Shown: positions 21,696 to 31,804 of the stretch, piece after piece
Position numbering within the stretch: position 1 is the first letter of the stretch
How the letters are laid out: each line of letters begins with the position of its first letter
Assembly (NCBI GenBank): GCA_028386065.3
Contig: JAKUCV010006784.1
Coordinates: 218,239 to 282,238, forward strand
Source of the DNA: Turnera subulata
Lineage: Eukaryota > Streptophyta > Magnoliopsida > Malpighiales > Passifloraceae
Direction: 5' to 3'
Length of the DNA stretch: 64,000 nucleotides
The notes under the pieces: model-generated
Database searches by the model: none
Told to the model about the DNA's origin: nothing
The model's input: only the letters and a program-made list of their open reading frames with translations
Program-made: the position numbers and the translations under genes

Positions 21696-23424
21696 TGTTA
21701 GAACAATAGCCCTTCGCTAGAGGGGGGGTGAATAGCGATAATTGAATTAAAACGAAATAGGCAGGAATCAAATGCGGAATTGAAAGATTGAAGGACACAA
21801 CCAATTTATCCTGGTTCACACACACTCTACTAGTGTGGCTAATCCAGCTCTTCAAGTCTCACTTGAAGATTTCACTATCTAGTGTTAAGCTTACGGGTGC
21901 TTAACAAACCGTTACAACCTAGGAATTCTAGTCACAAGAATCCTAAACCTGAGAGTTCAAGTCACATGAACCTCAGCACTCTTGCTTGAAGATAACTCAC
22001 TTCAAGACTTCTCACATAAGAAGATATACCCTCTTCCTATGAATCTCAACAAGGGAACTAACCTCCCTTAAGGTGTATGAATGTACAATTCAATCACTCA
22101 AACAAAGAACTCTCTCAAAGAGCAGATATGAGTATACAAGTAAAGCTCTAAAAGGCAACTCTCAAATCCTCTAAAGGATATTGGCTCAATAATAATTTTG
22201 ATGATTGCTTGAATGTTGAGAGTTGATTAATTGTGAATCAGAGCTGAAAATGCTTAATTTGTAGCTCTGAAAAGTCATGGAGCCATTTGAAATCCACCCA
22301 AGAAAAAGCTTTAAACAAAACATAGTGGGTGCTAAAAGTTGTCAGCAATAACGGCCATAACATCGATGTTTTAATGCTCAACATCGATGTTTTGTCCAGT
22401 AAATTTGAATTATTGGACTAACGGTAACTAAAACATCGATGTTCTCAAACCCAACATCGATGTTATTTTGATTCTGTGTAAAACCCATTAAATCTTCATA
22501 TGAAGAACATCGATGTTTTGAAAACCAACATCGATGTTATTTTACTTCTGTGAAAATGAGATGAAAACTGATTCTTGAAGAACATCGATGTTTAATTCAC
22601 AACATCGATGTTATTGTGCTTCTGTGAAAAACAATTAAAGCTGACCGTTGAAGAACATCGATGTTATGAAATCCAACATCGATGTTTTGCTTATGTAAAG
22701 GATTTTTCAAATGCAATGGTCATGACAACATCGATGTTTAGGATGCCAACATCGATGTTCTTAGCCTTCTGCCAACATTTGGAAAAATGGTTGAAACCAA
22801 GAACATCGATGTTTGGGATGCCAACATCGATGTTATTTGCCTACTGCCGTTTTTGAAAAATTCTTTGAAGGCAGGAACATCGATGTTTAGAAAACAACAT
22901 CGATGTTATTTTTGCTCGGCAAAAACAAATTAAAACTAACCATTATGGAACATCGATGTTACAAGTGGGAACATCGATGTTGTGACTAGTTTTAAAAGCA
23001 ACGGTCACTAGAACATCGATGTTTGGGATGCCAACATCGATGTTCTGAGTCTACTGCCTGTTTTGAAGAATTGTGCAAAGGCAGGAACATCGATGTTTAA
23101 ATCCACAACATCGATGTTCATGGCTTGAAAAACATTTTTTATGCTTATGTTATGTTATGCATGAGCAAAATTCATCTTATTTTGAGCCAATGTCCTAGAA
23201 GAGTTGAGTGTTATACCTTGTACAATTTATGGATCTAACTCTTCTTTCTTGGCTCTTCAATTCTTGTGCTCATTCATTTTGATCCTTTGCTCTTGAATGG
23301 TTTCTTGTGCTTAAGGATTGGTTTGACTTCATTTCTTTTTGCTTCTTCTTTGTCATGATCTTGAATTGGTTTGTCAATTATCAAAACCTGTAATGAATGA
23401 ACCATGAAGACATAGGTTCTAACA
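21696..23424 (-). mobile_element. Solo LTR of a Sirevirus-like Copia element, reverse orientation
   Basis: The sequence runs TGTTAGAACAATAGC to AGGTTCTAACA (1729 bp) and is flanked by TGCTG on both sides (21691-21695, 23425-23429). The uninterrupted site is seen in the two sister LTRs (for example at 28881). Its reverse complement matches the ends of the LTR at 54908-56272, including GCTATTCACCCCCCCTC near the 3' end. No internal sequence remains, so it is a solo LTR left by LTR-LTR recombination. It carries 22 copies of the palindrome AACATCGATGTT. Confidence 0.9.
22359..23118. repeat. Array of 22 AACATCGATGTT palindromes in 11 pairs
   Basis: The 12-bp perfect palindrome occurs 22 times, all exact. 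Copies come in pairs with an 8-9 base spacer (start-to-start 20-21 bp), and pairs are separated by roughly 40-55 bases of AT-rich unique sequence. Because each unit is self-complementary, each pair can also form a 12-bp stem with a ~9-base loop. No ORF runs through it credibly. Confidence 0.93.
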
Positions 23425-24576
23425 TGCTGTGGGTGTGCTCGCTTCCCTTCCTCGAGCCTGTCGTCGCCGTCGCGCCGCTGCAACCCGCAAAGGTGAGCAG
23501 ATCCGGATTTGTTGACCCGCGTGCTTGTCCGGGTCGCGGACCTGGATTCCAGTCGTGGGCCGTCGTTTTGGTTGGGGTGTTGGGCTGTTCTGGGCTGGGC
23601 ATGGGCTTACTGTTCATGGCCCAGTCCAGTAAAAAAATAATAAATATATGTATGTATTTATTTATCATTCTGGTTTTTATTTTTATTTTTAAAAATAATA
23701 TATACACTTTGGGAAAATTATGATCATATTAATTCTGGTATTTTGGGAAAAATATAAATGTATATATACCTTGATAAATAATTAAGTTATGTTTTGGAAA
23801 AAAACTATTATTAGTTGGAAAAAATATATACCTTGAAATATTTCTGGAAATTATAATTATATGTTATTATTTCTCTGGAATACAATATGTATATGTTATT
23901 ATTCTTGGAAAGTATATATAGGTATATTTCTGAAATATATATATAATAATGTTGAATTATAATTGTTGGAAAAGTATTTTGTCTTAGAAAATAAAAATAT
24001 ATATATATTAAATTGTATTTATTTTCAGAGTACTGGGAAATAACATATAGCATATGATTAATATATATTTGGCAAATGACAATATTTGGTAATTATATTA
24101 TGGTAAACAGTTTTATTAAAAATGTAATATTTTAGAAAATATATATATACATATGTTATCTTTTTCAGAAAATTATGGTGATTATATTTTGGAAAAGTAT
24201 AATTAATTTACGAAAACATTTTGAAAAGAGTATTAATTAAAGTATGGTACCAAAATTATATTCGGATATACGTATGGTATAATATTTTCGGTAAAGGGAA
24301 ATAATAAAAGAATATGTAACCGGGATAAGTTTATTACGCAGTTTTGGCATCATAGCATACCGATTATGTGCATTTATGTGAACATGTTGTTTTGCTGTAT
24401 AGGTTTGGATATCGGGAAGTTTCCCGAGGAGCCGGCTTGGTACCGGTCATTGTTTCCGGAGTTGAGTAATCGGCCAAGGTGAGGATGGATTTCCTTCAAT
24501 ATGTGCCTATATTACTCGGTTATTGTGTTTGATGTTTATTGCACTGTTTGCTGTTGCATTTGTTGTGATAGTTGTC

Positions 24577-24986
24577 GGGATATTTTTCCCAGTATCATGA
24601 TTTGGTTTTTGGGATGTTTATCCCCATGTTGAGTTTTGGATATTTATTTTCGTGTCTTTGGCCATAAGAATATTGGAATAAATAATAAATTGTGATAAGG
24701 ATGTCGATCTTTGAATTTTGGATAGGGATGTCTATCCCGGTATTTTGGTTAGGGATGTTGATCCCTGTGATTTGGTTTTGATGATGATAATATAATTGTC
24801 ACGTGGTAAGTAGTGGTACGACTCGATGGTTTAAGACTATTTTGTGGTGGCCTTAACCTGGGTTACTTGTGATAAGCATGTCTATGCTTGGGATGTCTAT
24901 CCCGTGATTATATTTGGGATGTCTAACCCTAGGTTACTATATTGGGATGTCTATCCCTGGGTTCGTATTTTTGGGATGTCGATCCC
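24577..24986 (+). repeat. Hairpin-motif array in family B first LTR
   Basis: About ten units of type GGGAT-GTNN-ATCCC (for example GGGATGTTTATCCC, GGGATGTTGATCCC, GCATGTCTATGC) are spread over ~410 bp in the downstream half of the LTR. Matching arrays occur at 30041-30477, 35338-35746, 37782-38139 and 42929-43286. Confidence 0.75.
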
Positions 24987-25584
24987 TGGGCTCTCTTGGA
25001 TTTGGTCTGGCACCTGGAATGTGTTGATAACCAGGTCTGACCCCTAGCTTTTCCGTGATGGGGCCCAGAAAGATAAAATTGGAAAATGGATTTTTATTTG
25101 AGTCTTTTTGGTCTTGGTCCGGTTTTGGGTCTAGTCGTTTGGTTTGGTATATTTTGGCGGTTTTTGCCTGTTTTTGACTTTGAGTAATTTTTAGGGTTGC
25201 ATATTGATCGTCTATCCATGGTTGTGAGCACTTCGGACTCACCCCTCACCTGCGGGCTTTCATCCCGTAGGATGAGTTATTTGTGGTACAGGGTTGGTGC
25301 ATTCTAGACAGGCTGCGGCGTTATCCCTTCGACAGGGCTCGGATCCATAGTTTGCATCATGTGTCGCATACAGTGTCTTGTGAGTTATTAAGTCTTCTGC
25401 TGTGCGTTATTTTTACTATTGTTGGGCCATTGGGCCGGATATGATGTTATCGTAGTTTTTATTTTGGGCAGTTGAGCCCGAGTTTCTATTGTACACACTG
25501 TATGCTGGGGTTGTGTGGTTGGGTCGTCACAGTTCCGGCACGTGTTTACTGTGTACGGTAAATACGGGTCGGGGCGTTTCATTT

Positions 25585-25596
25585 TGGTAGCGGAGC
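25585..25596 (+). promoter_or_regulatory. Primer-binding site of family B
   Basis: TGGTAGCGGAGC lies three bases after the LTR end GTTTCA. It is the same sequence as in element A. Confidence 0.7.
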
Positions 25597-25694
25597 GGGC
25601 GTTAGGTCTTGTTGGGAAGTCCATGTGTGTTGTTGTCTTGTTTGCATAGTTCGCTCCATTTGTTTATTATTTTATATCATTTAGTTAATGTATT

Positions 25695-25751
25695 ATGGAT
25701 CCAGTCAAGGGACGCCAGCTGTCACAGAACATTCACATAAGAGGTAAATGA
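25695..25751 (+). pseudogene. Relic gag start (MDPVKGRQ) in family B internal 1
   Basis: An 18-residue ORF opening MDPVKGRQLSQ lies about 110 bases after the LTR, equivalent to the one in element A. It ends at TGA after a reading-frame change relative to B'. Confidence 0.4.
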
Positions 25752-25850
25752 TGCCATAAATATGTGGAAATATGAATATTATTAATAATACTAATAATTT
25801 CATTACAAAGATAAATATTACATTGATATTTTATAAAAGTAAAAATACAT

Positions 25851-26207
25851 TTATCGCCTTGGAACGACGTTGACCCTGAAGCTGTTGGGGTCGTTTTTTA
25901 TGTTAACCGTGATCCTGTCGCTCCACGAGAACCACATGCCGCCCCTGTTGTCCTGGCCAGGGAGCTCGAACCGGTTTGCAGCAGGGAACCGGAGTGGGAT
26001 GAGACCATGATCGTCTTCAGGCTGCCATTGGGTCTCCGTGAGAAGAACCATGTTTGGCTTGTGTTGGTTCTTCAGGTCCCTTAGGGTACGCGAGAACTCC
26101 TGGGAACGCCTAGCGACTCCTTTGCAGTTCTACACCAGTAGTCGGGCCTTTGGCCAAGTTGGCGGTAGACGAGTCATTCTGGGCATGCTTTGGGCCGTCA
26201 TCGAGAG
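25851..26207 (-). pseudogene. ORF c, LINE-endonuclease-like fragment, broken copy in family B internal 1
   Basis: Minus-strand sequence similar to the intact reading at 38968-39303. It encodes the start of an endonuclease/exonuclease/phosphatase fold of the type in plant LINEs. The conserved Trp of WNCRG is replaced by a stop codon (TGG to TAG, near 26137) and the Arg by Lys. The later ETQ and GGMWFSWSD segments remain, and it ends at VVPRR, as in the other full-length copies. It lies just downstream of ORF b, in the same frame. Confidence 0.6.
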
Positions 26208-26534
26208 CTAGTAGTAGGTGCCTTGCTCCAGGGATTGGCAAATGGACTCTAGGTTGAACTCCTGAAGTCTTTCAGAAATGAAAAACATGACGGAGTTTGC
26301 CGAGCCACAGTAGGAGGTCCTCAGAGTGCCATGGTCCTCCAGGAAGAACGTCTCTTCCATGGGAGTGACGAAGAATCTGGACGAGTAGAGTTCGTCGACG
26401 AAGACCAGACGGGGCATTCTGCTGAGATCGTTCAGTAGTTCCTCTGGACGCTCGTTGATCATGCTGTAGGCCAGCCGGTTTCTCCTGCCTAGGTTGGCAC
26501 TTTCAACGAAGAAGACGGGTGATGGAGCAGGCAT
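26208..26534 (-). CDS. ORF b, unrecognised 108-residue protein, antisense in family B internal 1
   Basis: It opens MPAPSPVFFVESANLGRRNR and contains RLVFVDELYSSRFFV and SVMFFISERLQEFNLES. I do not recognise the family. It is conserved at the same place and orientation in the second internal region (31478-31804) and in B' (39307-39651), with substitutions spread along the length. No signal peptide or membrane helix is evident. It stops at TAG directly before an in-frame LINE-endonuclease-like stretch, and B' keeps a Gln codon at that position, so the ancestral protein was probably longer. A TATA-like CTATAAAAGG lies ~115 bases upstream. Whether it is expressed is unknown. Confidence 0.6.
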   Translation of the reverse strand: MPAPSPVFFVESANLGRRNRLAYSMINERPEELLNDLSRMPRLVFVDELYSSRFFVTPMEETFFLEDHGTLRTSYCGSANSVMFFISERLQEFNLESICQSLEQGTYY

Positions 26535-26643
26535 CGTGTTTTGGACGCGTTGGTGTTTTGTTTTTCTGAGAATTGTGTTTTTTTTTGCCTTCGCGTTTTG
26601 TTTGCTTTAAGATGCTTTGTGGTTTTTGCTTTCCGTTGTTTTG

Positions 26644-26653
26644 CCTTTTATAG
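26644..26653 (-). promoter_or_regulatory. Candidate minus-strand TATA box for ORF b (internal 1)
   Basis: Reads CTATAAAAGG on the minus strand, ~110-120 bases before the ORF b ATG. It is preserved at 31913-31922 and, as AGTATAAAAG, at 39761-39770. Confidence 0.5.
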
Positions 26654-27490
26654 AAAAAAAAGTTTACCGTTTTGTTTTCAAGGTTTAGACCCCACCTAAT
26701 CCCGGGAAGGTCTAAAGGATTTTTCGGTGATGGGAAAAGCAGATTCCCTTCACAAAGCTCCAAATCGTTTTCTTTCTTCAAGGTGTTGTTTTTGAAAATT
26801 TTGTCGTTGCTTCATTTATTGTTTCGTTACTTTATACGTTTTTCGGGCTACGAATGCCAGAGTTTTTCAGCCTTTTTTCCATCTCATGATTTTCTTTCGA
26901 CCTAGCTACTTTGTCCTTTCTTTTTATGGTTTTTCATTATTTTCTACATCTTTTATCACATGCATCCGTGACCGTTGAGGCTAGACTGATGGGACCATAC
27001 CTCGAGTAGAGCGCATGTGCGACAAGCTTACAGTTGTTCGGACATCGTGGAGGGATACGATACTTGACAGACGTTTTTGGCTCATGCGGAATTTGTGGAC
27101 AGGTGGGTAACGTTTCTTTAGAGGGTCACAGGACGCTCTCGTGATCATCGCCTTGCGAGTTAACGGACGTCTTTTTCACGAGGGAAACCGACGACACCGT
27201 TTGTTGCGTGTTACGTTTCTCGAGATCGAGGATGTTCACGACCGATCTAGAGCGCCGAGCATGAAAATATGTTTTTGTTTTAATTTTTTTATGTTTTGAT
27301 TTTGTTAAACGAGTTTTGTTTTTAATTTCTTTATATTTAATTATATGTTCTTATAGTTGATTTTTGTTTTGCTTTGAGATGTTTTATTTTTCTGTTTAAC
27401 AAGAGATTTCGTAACACAAGAGATTTTGATTTAAAAAAAAAACTTATTTTATTTATTTTATAACGGTTTTACAACAGGAGAAGAAGTACT

Positions 27491-27868
27491 CTAGTGAGTT
27501 ACAAGCTTCTCTAGGTCTTTTACAAGTTTTTGGACGTTTTTCATGTGAGGGAAGAGTTCCGCGCACGCCAGTTCTATCCGCGCCACCGCCGAGCTGATCT
27601 TCTTCAGTGAGACGTTCAGCTGCGTCAGTGTCTGCTGCGGAGTGCTACTTTCAGCAGTTGCCTTGCCCTTCCTATCCTCAGCTTCCTTGGGAGCACGCTT
27701 CTTTCGCCGTCTGCTGGAGACGACCATGTGTTCCTTCAGACCGACGATGTTCGTCTTGAACCGCTTCTTCGTGGGTTCTTCATCAGAGCTTGTCGGGAAA
27801 GCAGTGCTGCCGATGTAGCTGTTGTCCTCAGAGTAAGAGGTGGTTAGAGATCAGAGTGGAGGGACCAT
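27491..27868 (-). pseudogene. ORF a, basic coiled-coil-like protein, broken copy in family B internal 1
   Basis: Homologous to the intact ORF at 40467-40844. From the ATG at 27868 the sixth codon is TGA (Arg codon lost), so only the part from an internal Met (27491-27727, 78 residues) is open. That part has the RRRKKRAPKEAEDRKGK basic run and the C-terminal helix with ELACAELFPHMKNVQKLV. After the stop, AATAAA-like ATAAAATAAATAAAAT sequences could serve as poly-A signals on the minus strand. Confidence 0.6.
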
Positions 27869-27901
27869 GGCTGAGAGTGAGTGTCTCAGTTATGAGGTTT
27901 G

Positions 27902-27911
27902 GTTTTTATAG
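27902..27911 (-). promoter_or_regulatory. Candidate minus-strand TATA box for ORF a (internal 1)
   Basis: CTATAAAAAC on the minus strand lies only ~35 bases before the ORF a ATG, which would leave a very short leader. Conserved as CTCTATAAG at 40881-40889 in B'. Confidence 0.35.
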
Positions 27912-28053
27912 AGGACGAGATGTCGCTTAAGGGTATAAGTGGTATTTCGGGTTGAGTTTGGACACCTGGCAGAGTGTGCCAGAAGCGTATCGTGGTAGGA
28001 CCCACGGATAAGACGGAATTTCGAGGACGAAATTCTTTTTAAGGTGGGTAGAC

Positions 28054-31000
28054 TATAACAGCCCGGGTAAAAATTTGGATTTTTACCGAGACTGTAAAAG
28101 TCTTTTTACAGTGATTTACCGTTGAATTAATCTTGGATAATTAAGTCAAGGTAAATCGAGCGTTGTTTTTCGTAACCGAGAGTTTTCCCGCGCATGTGAT
28201 TTTTCCGTGAATTTTTCGGGCCTAAGTTGGTATTTTGTCGGGTCCCGGAATCCTCAAAAAAATCACACCGGAAAATAACTAAGGGGGTATCAGTTATTTT
28301 CTGGTCCGGACCGGACTCGCTCCATAATGCAGACAGGCTGCATTATTGAGGAATCACATGTGTACAGTGTTTCATCGTTTATAAAAACAAAGCAGAGGAG
28401 AAGGAGAGGAAAAAAAGGAGAGAAAAAAAAAGAAGAAAAGAAAAGAAAAGGAAAAAAAATAGAAAAATAAAAAAATACAGAGGGAAAAAAAAGAAGAAAA
28501 CGAGAGAAGGGAAAAAAAAAGAGAAAAGAAAAAAAAAGCAAAAATCTGAAAAATAGGAAAAAAAGAAGAAAAAGAAGAAAATAGAAAAAAAAAGAAGAAA
28601 AAAAAGAAAGGAACAGTGCCGCCACCTGGAGTTTCCCCTGCCACTGTTCACGCCGAACGCCTCCGCGCCGCGATCCACTGCACTTCCCCCATCAGCACCT
28701 TCGCCGAGCCGACGCGACCTCGAAGCTGTCGTCCCCGTCACCTTCCGTCGCGAGACGCGCAGCCGGCGAGCGTTGACCCGCGAGCAGACCCGCGGATCCA
28801 GCTCCCCGCGCCTCCGCTCAGCCTCCAGCGCCGTCGCCCCCGAGTTTCCACCGCCCATGGAGTCGCCCTCGTCCGCCGCTGCTGTGGGTGTGCTCGCTTC
28901 CCTTCCTCGAGCTTGTCGACGCCGTCGCGCCGCTGCAACCCGCCAAGGTGAGCAGATCCGGATTTGTTGACCCGCGTGCTTGTCCAGGTCGCGGACCTGG
29001 ATTCCAGTCGAGGGCCGTCGTTTGGGTTGGGGTGTTGGGCTGTTCTGGGCTAGGCATGGGCTTACTGTTCATGGCCCAGTCCAGTTAAAAAAAATAATAA
29101 TAAATATATGTATGTATTTATTTATCATTCTGGTTTTTAATTTTTTTTAAAGAATAATATATACACTTTGGGAAAATTATGATCACATTAATTCTGGTAT
29201 TTTGGTTGACAAATAATTAAGTTAGATTTTGGGAAAAACTATTATTAGTTGGAAAATATATATACCTTGAAAATATTTCTGGAAATTATAATTATACATT
29301 ATTATTTCTCTGGAATACAATATGTATATGTTATTATTCTTGGAAAATATATATAGGTATATTTCTGAATTACATATATGTAATTATGTTGAATTATAAT
29401 TGTTGGAATAGTATTTTGTCTTAGAAAATAAAAATGTATATATATTAAATTGTATTTATTTTCAGAGTAAGTTTTTATGATTATATATTTTCTGGGAAAT
29501 AACATATAGCACATGATTAATAAATATATATTTTTGGAAAATTACAGTATTTGGTAATTATATTATGGTAAATAGTTTTAGCAAAAATTTAATATTTTAG
29601 AAAATATATATATACATATGTTATTTTTTCAGAAAATTGTGGTGATTATATTTTGGAAAAGTATAATTAATTTATGAAAATATTTTGAAAAGAGTATTAA
29701 TTAAACTATGGTACCGAAATCATATTCGGATATACGTATGGTATAATATTTTCGGTAAAGGGAAATAATAAAAGAATATGTAACCGGGATAAGTTTATTA
29801 CGCAATTTTGGCATCATAGCATACCGATTATGTGCATTTATGTGAACATGTTGTTTTGCTGTATAGGTTTGGATATCGGGAAGTTTCCCGAGGAGCCGGC
29901 TTGGTACCGGTCATTGTTTCCGGAGTTGAGTAATCGGCCAAGGTGAGGATGGATTTCCTTCAATATGTGCCTGTATTACTCGATTATTGTGTTTGATGTT
30001 TATTGCACTGTTAGCTGTTGCATTTGATGTGATAGTTGTCGGGATGTTTATCCCAGTATCATGATTTTGGTTTTTGGGATGTTTATCCCCATGTTGAGTT
30101 TTGGATATTTATTTTCGTGTCTTTGGCCATAAGAATAATGGAATAAATAATAAATTGTGATAAGGATGTCGATCCTTGGATTTTGGATAGGGATGTCTAT
30201 CCCGGTATTTTGGTTAGGGATGTTGATCCCTGTGATTTGATTTTGATGATGATAATGTAATTGTCACGTGGTAAGTAGTGGTACGACTCGATGGTTTAAG
30301 ACTATTTTGTGGTGGCCTTGACCTGGGTTACTTATAATAAGCATGTCTATGCTTGGGATGTCTATCCCACGATTATATTTGGGATGTCTATCCCGCGATT
30401 ATATTTGGGGTGTCTATCCCTGGGTTACTATATTGGGATGTCTATCCCTGGGTTCGTATATTTGGGATGTCGATCCCTGGGCTCTCTTGGATTTGGTCTG
30501 GCACCCGGAATGTGTTGATAACCAGGTCTGACCCCTAGCTTTTCCGTGACGGGGTCAGGAGAGATAAAATTAAAAATTGGATTTTTATTTGAGTCTTTTT
30601 GGTCTTGGTCCGGTTTTGGGTCGAGTCGTTTGGTTTGGTATATTTTGGCGGTTTTTGCCTGCTTTCGACTTTGAGTAATTTTTAGGATTGGATATTGATC
30701 GTCTATCCATGGTTGTGAGCACTTCGGGCTCACCCCTCACCTGCGGGCTTTCATCCCGTAGGATGAGTTATTTGTGGTACAGGTTTGGTGCATTCCAGAC
30801 AGGCTGCGGCGTTATCCCTTGGACAGGGCTCGGATCCATAGTTTGCATCATGCGTCGCATACAGTGTCTTGTGAGTTATTAAGTCTTTCGCTGTGCGTTA
30901 TTTTTACTATTGTTGGGCCATTGGGCCGGATATGATGTTATCGTAGTTTTTATTTTGGGTTGTGGAGCCCGAGTTTCTGTTGTACACACTGTATACTGGG

Positions 31001-31072
31001 GTTGTATGGTTGGGTCGTCACAGTTCCGGCACGTGTTTACTGTGTACGGTAAATACGGGTCGGGGCGTTTCA
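28054..31072 (+). repeat. Family B middle LTR (3019 bp)
   Basis: It starts TATAACAGCCCGGG (the terminal TG is mutated to TA), ends GGGCGTTTCA and is preceded by AAGGTGGGTAGAC. It serves as the 3' LTR of internal 1 and the 5' LTR of internal 2. TATA at 28380, purine tract about 28390-28610, intact TGCTG site near 28881 where the sister copy carries the solo LTR, and hairpin array 30041-30477. Confidence 0.9.
30041..30477 (+). repeat. Hairpin-motif array in family B middle LTR
   Basis: Eleven units, including GGGATGTTTATCCC, AAGGATGTCGATCCTT, GGGATGTCTATCCC, GGGATGTTGATCCC and GCATGTCTATGC. The AAGGAT/ATCCTT and GCAT/ATGC stems are paired changes relative to GGGAT/ATCCC around the same GTNN loop. 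Confidence 0.75.
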
Positions 31073-31471
31073 TTTTGGTAGCGGAGCGGGCGTTAGGTCT
31101 TGTTGGGAAGTCCATGTGTGTTGTTGTCTTGGAACGACGTTGACCCTGAAGCTGTTGGGGTCGTTTTTTATGTTAACCGTGATCCTGTCGCTCCACGAGA
31201 ACCACATGCCGCCCCTGTTGTCCTGGCCAGGGAGCTCGAACCGGTTTGCAGCAGGGAACCGGAGTGGGATGAGACCGTGATCGTCTTCAGGCTGCCATTG
31301 GGTCTCCGTGAGAAGAGCCATGTTTGGCTTGTATTGGTTCTTCAGGTCCCTCAGGGTACGCGAGAACTCCTGGGAACGCCTAGCGACTCCTCTGCAGTTC
31401 CACACCAGTAGTCGGGCCTTTGGCCAAGTTGGCGGTAGACGAGTCATTCTGGGCATGCTTTGGGCCATCAT
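31070..31471 (-). CDS. ORF c, LINE-endonuclease-like fragment, antisense in family B internal 2
   Basis: 133 residues. After MMAQSMPRMTRL it reads ARLLVWNCRGVARRS, then LLTETQ and GGMWFSWSD. These match the N-terminal half of the endonuclease domain of plant LINE retrotransposons (Asn of WNCRG, Glu of ETQ). The C-terminal catalytic half is absent. The last ~18 residues are new: a deletion of ~220 bases joined the frame to the primer-binding-site region, so the stop now lies at the LTR edge. It is in frame with ORF b upstream, separated only by a TAG. It is unlikely to be an active nuclease. Confidence 0.6.
   Translation of the reverse strand: MMAQSMPRMTRLPPTWPKARLLVWNCRGVARRSQEFSRTLRDLKNQYKPNMALLTETQWQPEDDHGLIPLRFPAANRFELPGQDNRGGMWFSWSDRITVNIKNDPNSFRVNVVPRQQHTWTSQQDLTPAPLPK
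31076..31087 (+). promoter_or_regulatory. Primer-binding site, family B second unit
   Basis: TGGTAGCGGAGC lies three bases after the middle LTR end. A ~220-base deletion shortly downstream removed the MDPV relic present in internal 1. Confidence 0.65.
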
Positions 31472-31477
31472 CGAGAG

Positions 31478-31804
31478 CTAGTAGTAGGCGCCTTGCTCCA
31501 GGGATTGGCAAGTGGACTCTAGGTTGAACTCTTGAAGTCTTTCAGAAATGAAAAACATGACGGAGTTTGCCGAGCCGTAGTAGGAGGTCCTCAGAGTGAC
31601 ATGGTCCTCCAGGAAGAACTTCTCTTCCATGGAAGTGACGAAGATTCTGGACGAGTAGAGTTCGTCGACGAAGACCAGACGGGGCATTCTGCCGAGCTCG
31701 TTCGGCAGTTCCTCTGGACACTTGTTGATCATGCTGTAGGCCAACCGGTTTCTCCTGCCTAGGTTGGCACCTTCAACGAAGATGACGGATGATGGAGCAG
31801 GCAT
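31478..31804 (-). CDS. ORF b, unrecognised 108-residue protein, antisense in family B internal 2
   Basis: Full-length copy opening MPAPSSVIFVEGANLGRRNR and ending EQGAYY before TAG. It differs from the internal 1 copy at about 14 residues and from B' at about 15, without frameshifts, which suggests past constraint. Function unknown. A TATA-like CTATAAAAGG (31913-31922) lies ~110 bases upstream on the minus strand. Confidence 0.6.
   Translation of the reverse strand: MPAPSSVIFVEGANLGRRNRLAYSMINKCPEELPNELGRMPRLVFVDELYSSRIFVTSMEEKFFLEDHVTLRTSYYGSANSVMFFISERLQEFNLESTCQSLEQGAYY

Larger units (their letters stand above)
20834..25581 (+). repeat. Family B first LTR (about 3.0 kb without the nested insertion)
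   Basis: It begins TGTAACAGCCCGGG and ends GGGCGTTTCA. Contents in order: palindrome and hairpin upstream of a TATA box; a strongly purine-rich tract (about 21165-21420); a GC-rich exon-like block that ends at an AAGGTGAGC donor-like site (about 23490); AT-rich DNA; and a hairpin array (24577-24986). It is interrupted at 21696-23424 by a solo LTR. Confidence 0.9.

Noticed and set aside
21151..21855. Minus-strand Phe/Ser-rich frames over the purine tract (also 28290-28858, 33557-34129, 36163-36732, 41328-42068)
   Set aside because: These are reverse translations of a GA-rich repeat. Frames shift freely between copies. The one at 21855 even spans the solo-LTR junction.
22359..23118. CRISPR-like appearance of regularly spaced short repeats
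   Set aside because: The units are 12-bp palindromes in a plant LTR, with paired spacing and no unique 30-base spacers, leader or cas genes.
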